Positions 43,814 through 52,000 of a stretch of 52,000 bases of DNA are shown here, in pieces. The position numbers and the translations under genes were made by a program. How positions within the stretch are numbered: position 1 is the first letter of the stretch; each line of letters begins with the position of its first letter. The stretch is from AC-32 sp963772975 (lineage in GTDB: Bacteria > Actinomycetota > Thermoleophilia > Gaiellales > Gaiellaceae): assembly GCA_963772975.1 (NCBI GenBank), contig CAVYZH010000006.1, positions 1 through 52,000 of the forward strand, written 5' to 3'. A model generated the notes under the pieces. It searched no databases and had not been told where the DNA came from. It saw nothing but the letters and a program-made list of their open reading frames with translations.

Positions 43814-46017
43814 GCGGGGGGAGACGGCTGCCTTCCCGGCGCCCCTGACGGAGCGGGCGAGGTCATGGGCGACCGAGCTCGTGGCCGCGGTTCCCGTCTG
43901 GGCCTGGCTCACGGCTCTGGTCGGCACATCGTGCGCTGTCCGCGCGGTGTTGGCGTTCACGATCCGTCGCCCTGGATCTTCCAGGACGAGCTCCTGTACT
44001 CGGAGCTTGCGAAGAGCTTCGCGGCGACCGGCCACTTTGCGGTCCGCGAGGTCCCGGTCCCGGCGCCGGCGGTTTCGGGGTCGTCTATCCCATCCTCATC
44101 TCGCCTGCCTGGCGCGCTGTTCCAGAACGTCACCGACGGCGTATGCGGCGGCCAAGGTCATCAACTCGCTTGTGCATGTCGCTCGCTGCCGATTCCGGTC
44201 TACCTGCTCGCCCGCCGACTGGCCGGAAAGCACTGGCTGCGTCGGCGCGGCGGTGCTCACGCTCGCACTTCCGGCGATGGTCTACACGAGCGTGATCATG
44301 ACCGAGAACGCCTTCTGCCGGTGTTCCTCTTCTGGGTGCTGGCGGTCGTGCTGGCGCTCGAGCGGCCGACGATCTGCGCCAGCTCGCGGCGGTTGGGCTC
44401 AGCTTCGTCGCCTACCTGACGCGGAACCAGGGCGCGTCGTGCTCCTGCCCGCGCTCGTGACGGCGATCGTCCTGCTCGTTCTGCTCGAGGCGGCGAGCGG
44501 ACGAGGCCGTTCGCTCGGCGGCGTCTAGGCGAGAGGCGCCGGCCTTCGGGTCACGTGGCTGACGCTGGCTGCGGCGCCGGCGGCTTCTTCGTCATCGAGG
44601 TTGGGATCAGAGGGCAAGACGTTCTCGACGCGCGGTGCTCGGCGGCTACTCGGTCGCTGACCAGCTCGACGCTATTCCGTGCGCGACGTCGGCCGCTGGT
44701 TCCTCTACCACCTCGGCGAGCTCGACTTGCGGTGGGGCGTGCTGCCGTTCGCGGCGTTCCTTCTCCTCGTGTTCGTCGCGCTCAGACGCACGCCCGCCCA
44801 CGCCGGAGGTGAGCGTGTTCGCCGTCGGTCGCGCTCTCGGCCACGGTCTGGCTGCTGGCCGAGGTCGCGGCCTTCGCGGCGAGCCCTTCGGGCGGCAGAT
44901 CCTCGAGCGGAACGTCTTCTATCTCGAGCCGCTGTTCCTGATCGCGCTCTCCGCCTGGGCGTGCGGCCGTATACCGGGGTCGCTTCGCTGCCGACGGCCG
45001 TGTGCGGCCTCGTCGCGGCCACGCTCGTCGGCGCCGTCCCCTACACTCGTTCATCGGCAGCCGCGCGCCGTCTCGAACGCATTCGGGCTGCTTCCGCTCT
45101 GGGCGCTTGATGGTGCGCGGCATGGTTGACGCCGCGGCAGCTTCGAGCGGTCGATAGTCTGGCAGCCATGCGTCGCGGGCTTGCTCTTCTTGCTGCTTCC
45201 GCCCGCGCTTGGCGCTGCTTGCGCCGGCGGTCGTGCTCGTCTACCTGGCCTGGGCGAACTCGCCGGTGGAAGGGCACGACGAGCCAGGCCTCGCGAGACT
45301 CACGGGTCGGAGGGGTCCAGGCTCCGCGTGAACTGGATCGACCATGCGGTCGGGACGCAGCCGGAGGTGGCCGCGATCTGGACGGGAGCGCCGAGGTCTG
45401 AACTTCGTCGCGCTCTGGGACAACGAGTTCTTCAACCGCAGCGTGGGGCCGGTCTACAACATCCACGGGCCCCCTGATGGTCTGCCGCAGGAGACGATCG
45501 TCGCTCGACCCCTGCCAGCGCATCCCTCCGCCACGCGGACGGAACGCCTCTGCGGGCCAAGTACGTGCTCGTCGACCGGTCGATGACCATCGCCGGCCGT
45601 GCCCTTGCAACCGACCAAGGAACCGGGATGACGCTCTATCGAGTGGACAACCCAGTCCGGCTCGCGGGAGCCGACGTCCGGGATCTACCCGGACGGCTTC
45701 TCGGGGCCGACGGTGCAGTACACCCGATACCCGTGTGCGGGCGGCACCCTCGTCGTGAGCCTCGCCGGCTACCGACTGCTCCATCCGCGCCCGGTCGCAG
45801 TCGTGGCCGAGGCGCGACAGGAGCGGTAGTTGGCCGGATCGTGGTACCTCCGGGCGCGAAGCGCCTGCTTACCGTTCCGCTCTCGCCGCAGGACCGGCGC
45901 TGCATTGTGAACTTCTCGATCTCGCCGACCGCGGTTCCGGCGAAGGTTCTTGGCAACAAGGACACGCGCCAGTTGGGGATCCGCTTCAGGCGGTTGGTCT
46001 TCCGGCCTCGGGGCTGA
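43803..46017 (+). CDS. large GT-C-like membrane protein (about ten frameshifts)
   Basis: Pieces in all three frames join into one protein of about 735 residues. Early: VPVWAWLTALVGTSCAVRAV, SPWIFQDELLYSELAKSFAA (acidic first loop typical of GT-C enzymes), then IPVYLLARRLAGKHWLRR, LTLALPAMVYTSVIMTENAF, GVVLLPALVTAIVLLVLLEA. Middle: DVGRWFLYHLGELDLRWGVL, LPFAAFLLLVFVAL, ERNVFYLEPLFLIALSAW. The last 200 residues are extracytoplasmic (FVALWDNEFFNRSVGPVYNI, VLVDRSMTIAGRALATDQGT, KVLGNKDTRQLGIRFRRLVF). It is probably a polyprenyl-phosphate-sugar-dependent glycosyltransferase acting outside the membrane. The GTG start inside the gmd end is inferred. The break density is the highest in the window. 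Confidence 0.65.
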
Positions 46018-46026
46018 CCGTCAGCC
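46012..46026. terminator. short perfect inverted repeat across two convergent stops
   Basis: GGCTGA-CCG-TCAGCC: each arm contains the stop codon of one of the convergent genes (TGA at 46015 on plus, TGA read from 46023 on minus). The genes are only 3 bp apart. A 6-bp stem with a 3-base loop is weak as a terminator, so it may be coincidence. Confidence 0.25.
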
Positions 46027-48069
46027 GGTCCGCGCGACGAGCGCGTACTCCGTGGCCTCGTCGACGTCGACCTCCGGGTCGCCGCCGCCGCGCGGGAAGA
46101 TGATCTCCGCGCTTGAGCGAAGCCGTGAATCATCGCGAGCGCGTGCGCGACCTCGGGGAAGATCGGCGCGCGGTGGCTCGGGTCTGTCCAAAAGGTCTTG
46201 AACGCCGAGAGCGCGTGCACGTTGATGGTCTCGGCGACGAGGAGCGCCGCCTGGCGCGAGGGAGCGCCGCGCGAGCTCGAACAGCCGCTGGAGCTCCTCG
46301 TAGGGCAGATGCTCGATCACGTGTGACGCGACGATCGCGCCGAGACTTGCCGGCTCCTGGCGCTCAAGGTATGCGACGGCGTCGGCGAGCTCCACGTCGA
46401 GGCCCTTCCTGCGGCACCGTGCGACCATGCCGTCGTCGACGTCGACCCCTCTGGCCTCGACTCCGGCTTCTTGGAGCAGCTCCAGCAGCTCGCCTCGCCC
46501 GCAGCCGACGTCCAGGACCGGCCCGTGGTCACGGAGTAGCGGCACGTAGGGCTCGAGGAGATCGCGCACGCGCTCCTCGGACCCTCGGAAGATCTCCTCG
46601 AAGGCGTCGTAGGGGCTATCGCCGGTCGCGGCGTCGCCGACGGAGGCTTCGAACGGCTTCGCGTAGAGCTCGGAGCTGAGCTGCGCGATCTGCTCGTCGA
46701 GCCGCTCGAGCCGCTGCCCGTATTGGGCCTGGACCGTGCGCACGGACTCCTCGAGCCGGTCGCGGGAGCGCTCGAGCTCCTCGATCCCAGCCGCGAGGAG
46801 CGTCTCGAGCTCGCGCTGGCGGACGAGGTACGGGCGCAGGAGCCGTACCAGCGCACGCCGGTAGAGCCGGCCGAGGCGTCCGGTGCGCGACGGTGCGTCC
46901 CACGAGACGCTCGGCCCTTCGGCGAGGAACCCGGAAGCGCGCGGCCGTAGGTCTCGCGCGTCGCCCGCTCGTGTGCCAGGCGCTCCAGTTCCGGCATGCG
47001 GGACGCGACGAAATCCGCCGCGCGATCGACCGACTGCCGCTCTGCCACCGCGGCGCGCCCGGCTCACCGCGTGCTCGTGCCCCTTCCGGGTCGTCGAACA
47101 CCTCGCGCAGCAGGTCGGCGGCCGCATCGAGATCAGGTTCGGCCCAAACGGTGCCCGCCGGATACGGACCGACAGAGTGCTCGAGGGCGGTGAGCGTGTA
47201 CGGCACGAGATAACTCGACTCCGCATCCATGAACGCGAGGTTGCCCGAGTACGCGGTTGCGATCGCCGGCTTGCCGAAGGCCATGGCCTCGGCGATCGTC
47301 AGGCCGAATCCTTCGCTCCGGTGCAGCGAGACGTAGCAGTCGCACCGAGCCGTCAGTGCGGTCAGCCGCTCGCCCTCGACGTAACCGTCCGAGAGCACGA
47401 TGTCCGGCCGGCCTCGTACGGCGTCCTGCACGCGTCGCAGCTCGGCCGACGCGCGGTCGCCGTTGATGCTCTTGAGGTACAGGACTGCGCGGCCGGGCTG
47501 CGGGAAGGCTCGCATGAACGCGTCGATCAGGCCGAGCGGGTTCTTTCGCTCGACGTGCTGAAGAAGTCGAAAACGAACAGGAAGACGAACGCGTCTTCGG
47601 GGAGGCCGAGGTCGGCGCGCGTCAGCGCGGGCGGCTCTGGCGACCAGCACCGGCAGCGGGAAGGTCACATCGGCTTCGAGGTCTCCGCCGCCAGCGCCTG
47701 CCCCACGAAGTCGCTCGCGACCCAGATCTCGTCGACGAGGTCGAGCGCCGGCCGCAGTTCGCGCGGAAGGCGGCTGCCTTCCCAGAACCAGAGTCCCGCC
47801 GATGAGCGCCGCCGCAGCACTGCGCTGCCGCCGTCCTGGACGAACTGCAGCAGGTGCTCGGCGTTCAGGCAGAGGATGTTAGTTGGGTAGCGGGCCTCGC
47901 CGTCGACCTCGAACGGATGCTCCTGGCGGTGGGGAACCCGGTCGTACGTGATCGTCGAGAAGGGAAGGCCGGCCTTGCGGACCGCATCGACTACGCGGCG
48001 GGCTGCTTCCCCCTGTCCGAACTCGGCGCGGAAGAAGCCGACAACGTTGACACCCTGCGCCTGCGCCAT
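46021..48069 (-). CDS. GT4-methyltransferase fusion protein (frameshifted)
   Basis: About 683 residues in several frames. The N-terminal half is a glycosyltransferase: VNVVGFFRAEFGQGEAARRV, LNAEHLLQFVQDGG, ERKNPLGLIDAFMRAFPQPG, CYVSLHRSEGFGLTIAEAMA (GT4 donor loop) and TVWAEPDLDAAADLLREVFD. A helical linker follows (RQRELETLLAAGIEELERSR, VQAQYGQRLERLDEQIAQLS; predicted coiled coil). The C-terminal half is a class I methyltransferase: VLDVGCGRGELLELLQEAG, EARGVDVDDGMVARC, SHVIEHLPYEELQRLFELAR, ending EVDVDEATEYALVARTG. I see no stop or start between the parts, so a fusion is likely, but breaks near 47650, 47575, 47040, 46945, 46265 and 46125 could hide two genes. The ATG is at 48069. Confidence 0.7.
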
Positions 48070-48083
48070 GGCCGCAAGCGTAC

Positions 48084-48840
48084 TCAGAGGGCGCGCAGGC
48101 TCTCCGGGTGCTTGCGAACGAAGCGGAGCGATGCTGCGCCAGTGCCAGATCGTCCGGCGGGTGAAGAAGCGGCGGTCGGTGACGGCCTGGTGGTGGTGGA
48201 CCACGACTCGCCTCCGGCACGTACCAGCGCTCCCAGCCGGCCTTGCGGGCGCGGTAGGCGAGGTCGATGTCGTCGCCGTAGAGGTGGTAGCCCTCGTCGA
48301 GCCCGCCGAGCTCGTCGAGCATCTCGCGCCGCAGGAGCAAGAACGCGCCGAGGAACCAGTCGGACTCCGCCGGCTCGGTCGGCCGCTCGTCGAGCAGGTA
48401 GTGCTGCCGCTGGCGCTCCTCGGGATGGAGACGCGCCGTAAGCGGCGTGCGGCGGACGAGCGTGCCGCGGACCGTCGGGAAGCTGCGGCGCGACGGCTGC
48501 CAGCGGCCGTCCGGGTACCGGAGCTGCGGCGCGGCGATCCCGCACCGCGGGTGGGCGTCGGCGAAGCCGGTCAGCTCGGCGACCGCTCCGGGCGTGACCT
48601 CGATGTCGGAGTTCGAGGCGATCACGTACGGCGCGCTCGTGGCCGCCACGCCGCGGTTGATGTTCGCGCCGAAGCCGAGCGTGCGCTCGTTGGCGATCAC
48701 CTTGCGCCTCCCGCGGTCGACGGCGAGCCGCCGGGATTGACCGTCAGCACCAGCTCGTCCACCTGCGGCGCGAGCGAGTCGAGGCACGGGCCGGGGTCGG
48801 GATCGCCCGGCGTCCAGATCACGACCGCGGCCGTCTTCAC
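48084..48840 (-). CDS. GT2 rhamnosyltransferase-like protein (frameshifted)
   Basis: About 252 residues. It opens VKTAAVVIWTPGDPDPGPCL at a GTG that overlaps the preceding stop (GTGA), shifts near 48715 and continues with ANERTLGFGANINRGVAATS, YVIASNSDIEVTPGAVAELT (metal site), DWFLGAFLLLRREMLDELGG and YGDDIDLAYRARKAGWERWY, the E/D-D-D-L-x-x-R acceptor motif of rhamnosyl-type GT2 enzymes. After another shift near 48195 it ends with DRRFFTRRTIWHWRSI and RFVRKHPESLRAL. It adds a sugar to the growing glycan in the cytoplasm; with Gmd/Rmd nearby, D-rhamnose is a candidate. Confidence 0.8.
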
Positions 48841-49890
48841 GCGAGCAGCTCCCGGTAGACCTCGAGCGTCCGGCGGGCGGTCTCGGCCCACGAGTAGGCA
48901 GCCGCGCGGGCAAGGCCGGCCTCGCGCAGGCGCTCGTGGTCGGCGATGGCGCGCTCGATCCCGCCGGCGAGCGCGACGGCGTTGCCCGGCTCGACCAGGA
49001 TCGCGGCCTCGCCGGCGACCTCGGGCAGCGCGCCGGCGGCGGTGGCGACGACGGGCGTGCCGGAGGCCATCGCCTCGAGCAGGGGCAGGCCGAAGCCCTC
49101 GTAGCGGCTGGGGAAGACGAGGCAGGCCGCGCCGCGGTAGAGCGCGGCGAGCTCGTCCTGCGGGACGTGGCCGCGCAGCTCGACGGGAACGCCGAGCCGT
49201 GCTGCCGTCGCCTCGGCCTCGGCGCGGCCGCCCTTGTCGGGGCCGACGAGCACGAGCCTCGGTGCGCCCTCGCCGATCAGCGACAGCGCCTCGATCGCGG
49301 TCGTCGCCTCCTTGCGCGGCTGCAGCGCGCCGACGAAGAGCGCGTACGGCTCGCCGTCGGGCGAGGGGCCGTCGGGGCCGAAGGCCGGGTCGGCGGCGAG
49401 CGGCGTGACGGTGATCTTCTGCTCGGGGATCCCGTAGAGCTCGACCAGGTCGCGCTTGGTGAGCTCCGAGATCGCGAGCACCCGCGCGGCGCGCCGGGCG
49501 GCGCGGGGTACGGCTGCGCGGAAGATCAACCGGTCGCGGGTGCCCATCACCGACGGGTCGCGCTCGAAGGAGAGGTCCTGGATCGTGACCACGGCCGGGC
49601 AGGGGCACCAGAGCGGGAGCGCGTGCACGAAGTGCGCCAGCGCAGGGGCGAAGGCGGCGCAGCAGGCGCGGGACGGAGACCGCCATGCGCGCCACCTGGC
49701 TGCGCGCGGGCAGCTCGACCGGCTCGATCCCGGCGGGGACGAGGTCGGGGCGGCGGGTGATCGCCGCCAGCCGCAGGTCGCTCGGCGAGGCCGCGGCGAG
49801 CTCGCGGAGCAGGGAGCGGACGTACGTCTCGTCGCCCGTGCGCTGCCGGCCGAGCACGTCGGCGTCGATCACGACGAGCGGGGCGCTCAT
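48837..49890 (-). CDS. GT4 glycosyltransferase (one frameshift)
   Basis: About 351 residues. The N-terminus is LVVIDADVLGRQRTGDETYV with RSLLRELAAASPSDLRLAAI; a break near 49645 follows, then VVTIQDLSFERDPSVMGTRD, VLAISELTKRDLVELYGIPE, YALFVGALQPRKEATTAIEA, ELRGHVPQDELAALYRGAAC and PSRYEGFGLPLLEAMASGTP, the canonical GT4 donor site. The G-D-E-T-Y N-terminal loop (as in G-x-x-x-Y) is typical of mannosyl/rhamnosyl GT4 enzymes. Start and stop overlap both neighbours by 4 bp. Confidence 0.87.
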
Positions 49891-50891
49891 GCCGCGGCTT
49901 CGCGGTACACGGCGACCGTCTCGCGCGCCACCTCGTGCCAGTCGAAGGCGCGCGCCCGCTCGAGGCCGAGGGGCCGCAGCTCCTCGCGCCGGTCGATCGC
50001 CTCGGCGAGGCCGGCCGCGATCGCGTCCGAATCGAGCGGGTCGACGAGCACGGCCGCGCCGCCGGCGACCTCCTCCAGCGCCCCGGTGCGCGCGGCGACG
50101 ACCGGCGCGCCGCAGGCCATCGCCTCCAGGACCGGGAGGCCGAAGCCCTCGTAGAGCGAGACGTAGGCCACGGCCCGCGCGCCGCGGTAGAGCCGGGCCA
50201 GCTCGTCGTCGTCGACCTCGCCGAGCCAGCGGACGCCGTCGCCTTCCACCCGCACGCCGCCCCAGCCGGGCGCGCCGGCGACGAGCAGCGGCAGGCCGTT
50301 CAGGCCTGCGCGGCGGTAGGCCTCGACGAGGCGCGGCAGGTTCTTGCGCGGCTCGAGCGTCGAGACCGCGAGCACGTAGTCGCCCGGCGCGGACTCGCCG
50401 TCAGGCGAGAACTGCGGGCCGACCGCGTTCGGGATCACGCGCACCTTCTCCTCGGGCACGTCGAGCAGTTCGAGCAGCTCGCGCTTGGTGAACTCGGAGA
50501 CCGCGATCAACCGGCTCGCCGCCCGCACGACGCGGGGCAGCAGGGCGCGCGAGTACGTCCGGGTCCAGCGGTTGAAGGTCTCCGGGTGCCGCAGGACGGC
50601 GAGGTCGTGGAAGGTGACGACCAGCGGCACGCGCGAGCGCACCGGCGCGCGCTGGGTCGGGCAGTGCAGGACGTCCACGCCGTCCCGCCGCGCCTTCGCC
50701 GGCAGCGCGGCCAAGTACCAGCCGAGGTCGCGCACGGGCACGAGCGCGCGCGACGAGCCGCCGAGCGCGTAGCGGCGAACGTCCACGTCCTCGGCCTCGA
50801 GCGCGGCCAGCAGCGAGCGGATGTGGCGGGCAGTGCCGGCCCGCGTGAGCGCGAGCGCGGAGACGTCCATTCCGACCCTCAGCGGTGCCAC
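49887..50891 (-). CDS. GT4 glycosyltransferase
   Basis: A 334-residue intact GT4 enzyme. It starts at a GTG (VAPLRVGMDVSALALTRAGT), 13 bp inside the end of the upstream gene. LHCPTQRAPVRSRVPLVVTF, HDLAVLRHPETFNRWTRTYS, IAVSEFTKRELLELLDVPEE, YVLAVSTLEPRKNLPRLVEA, RWLGEVDDDELARLYRGARA and VSLYEGFGLPVLEAMACGAP mark the family. It is a close paralogue of the next upstream gene: both share STLEPRKNLP and DDELARLYRGA. Probably a hexosyltransferase of successive glycan steps. Confidence 0.9.
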   Translation of the reverse strand: MAPLRVGMDVSALALTRAGTARHIRSLLAALEAEDVDVRRYALGGSSRALVPVRDLGWYLAALPAKARRDGVDVLHCPTQRAPVRSRVPLVVTFHDLAVLRHPETFNRWTRTYSRALLPRVVRAASRLIAVSEFTKRELLELLDVPEEKVRVIPNAVGPQFSPDGESAPGDYVLAVSTLEPRKNLPRLVEAYRRAGLNGLPLLVAGAPGWGGVRVEGDGVRWLGEVDDDELARLYRGARAVAYVSLYEGFGLPVLEAMACGAPVVAARTGALEEVAGGAAVLVDPLDSDAIAAGLAEAIDRREELRPLGLERARAFDWHEVARETVAVYREAAA

Positions 50892-51952
50892 GCAGATGAG
50901 TCTAGGTACCCGGCCAGCACGGCCTCGCCGCACGCGCGCCAGGTGAAGCGTGAGGCGTGCTCGACGCCCGTTCCGCGCGGCTCGTCGAGCGCCTGCTCGA
51001 GCGCATCGGCGAAGTCCTCCGGGTCGTCGGGGTCGGCGCGCAGGCGCGACGTCACCGCTCGCTTCGTCCAGCGACGGATGCGACGAGACCACCGCGGGAA
51101 CGCCGCTCGCCAGCGCCTCGACGACCGGGATCCCGAAGCCCTCGAAGCGCGAGGGGTAGGCGAAGACCGACGCGCCGCGGTAGAGCCGTGCCAGCTCGTC
51201 GTCGGAGACGAAGCCGAGCAGGCGCACGCCCTCGGCGGCCAGCGGCTCCTGCTCCCAGCCCTCGAGCCCGGCGAGCGCGAGCGTCAGCTCCGGATGGCGC
51301 TCACGCAAGACTGCGAAGGCGGACACGAGCGCCGGCAGGTTCTTCCGCGGCTCGAGCGTCGAGACCGCGAGCACGTACGGGCCGCCCAGGTCGGCCGCCT
51401 CGCCCTCGGGCGAGAAGCGCGGGTCGATTCCGGGATAGGCGACGCGCACCCGCTCCTCGGGGACGCCGAGCCGCTCCACCACCTCCCAGGCGGTGAAGCT
51501 CGAGTTGGCGAAGATCCGGTCGCACGTCGCCGCGGCGTTCTCGTACTTCGGCCCGTGCAGGCGCACCGTCTCGGGCTCGACCCACTCCGGGAAGCGCAGC
51601 GGCACGAGGTCGTGGATCGTCGTCGCCCGCAGGCCGCGCCGCTGCGCGGGATACATCCAGTCCGAGAAGTGGAAGACGTCGAGCCCCCCGACGAGCCGCT
51701 CGACCGTCGGCCGGCCGCTGCGGCTCCAGGCCATCCGCAGCGCGTGCGGGATCAGCGGCGTCCGCACCTCGACGTCGAGCCCGGCCAGCGCCTCCTCGAT
51801 CCGCTCCGCCCCTTCGGTCCCGACGGCCCGAACGCGACCAGCTCGTGCTCGCCGCCGGCGGCCTCGGCGAGGCCCGCCACCATGCCGCGGATGTAGTTCC
51901 CGATCCCGGTGCGGGGGCGGGCAAGCGGGCTGACGTCGACGACGATTCGCAC
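50879..51952 (-). CDS. GT4 glycosyltransferase (frameshifted at both ends)
   Basis: About 358 residues from a GTG at 51952: VRIVVDVSPLARPRTGIGNY and IRGMVAGLAEAAGGEHELVA, then after a shift near 51815 PLIPHALRMAWSRSGRPTVE, FHFSDWMYPAQRRGLRATTI, HDLVPLRFPEWVEPETVRLH, IFANSSFTAWEVVERLGVPE, YVLAVSTLEPRKNLPALVSA and PSRFEGFGIPVVEALASGVP. A break near 51055 hides DPDDPEDFADALEQALDEP and the true stop at 50879. First gene of the minus-strand run of four glycosyltransferase genes and the fusion gene; its start faces the divergent plus-strand start at 51978. Confidence 0.83.
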
Positions 51953-51977
51953 GGGACCGGCCAGTATCCTGCCCCGG

Positions 51978-52000
51978 ATGGCCGTCGACACCGCAGCGAG
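51978..52000 (+). CDS. start of a divergent gene cut by the window end
   Basis: An ATG followed by AVDTAA stays open to the end of the window. TATCCT at 51964-51969 would suit a -10 box for a nearly leaderless mRNA. The divergent layout, 25 bp from the GT4 start on the other strand, makes a real gene plausible, but seven codons are not enough to identify anything. Confidence 0.25.

Noticed and set aside
49935..51896. A 650-codon plus-strand frame opposite the GT4 genes
   Set aside because: It is the antisense of two canonical GT4 proteins. The His/Arg/Asp/Val-rich content is the mirror of their codons.

Overview
The window is very GC-rich and gene-dense, with many GTG and TTG starts and 1-4 bp start/stop overlaps (GTGA, ATGA, TGATG). 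It carries an F420-type PPOX flavoprotein, Excalibur calcium-binding motifs and a PASTA-like secreted protein. Together these suggest an actinobacterium, probably of the Thermoleophilia (Solirubrobacterales/Gaiellales) type. The lineage is my inference; there is no rRNA or other taxonomic marker here.

Layout. (1) 1-5.9 kb is an accessory region. It has a tyrosine recombinase, decayed fragments (a possible glycosyltransferase tail and three Excalibur-motif remnants), a small secreted protein, a secreted repeat (propeller-like) protein, a secreted clan-A-like glycoside hydrolase, and a secretion-signal remnant fused in frame to a phage-like protein. (2) 5.9-11.9 kb is a minus-strand surface-glycan operon: UPF0104-type membrane protein, two further membrane proteins, a methyltransferase and two GT2 enzymes. 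It is flanked by a nearly identical direct repeat of about 450 bp. (3) 12-20 kb is a metabolic block: PPOX/F420 protein, AsnA, Tdh-Kbl (threonine to glycine plus acetyl-CoA), a CBS protein, and a minus-strand operon of tryptophanase, flavin reductase and M20 peptidase. A 166-bp near-palindrome fills the space between two convergent stop codons. (4) 20-52 kb is a large exopolysaccharide or surface-glycan locus. Nucleotide-sugar enzymes are UDP-glucuronate decarboxylase, Gmd/Rmd and three other epimerase-family proteins. There are about a dozen glycosyltransferases, five methyltransferase domains, two AsnB-type amidotransferases, a Wzx-like flippase, a DUF2304 protein, a GT-C-like membrane protein and a second secreted glycoside hydrolase.

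How the genes fit together. The locus could make UDP-xylose and GDP-D-rhamnose, assemble and O-methylate a glycan on a lipid carrier, possibly amidate uronic acids with the AsnB enzymes, and flip it outward. The initiating phosphoglycosyltransferase is present only as an N-terminal half, joined tail-to-tail to a truncated epimerase at about 22,987. A second junction near 35,130 truncates another operon. The locus therefore looks mosaic.

Quality warning. At least 18 otherwise normal genes contain one or more single-base frameshifts, while their flanking start/stop overlaps are intact. Indel errors in the assembly explain this better than gene decay. Coordinates of such genes are given from inferred start to inferred stop.
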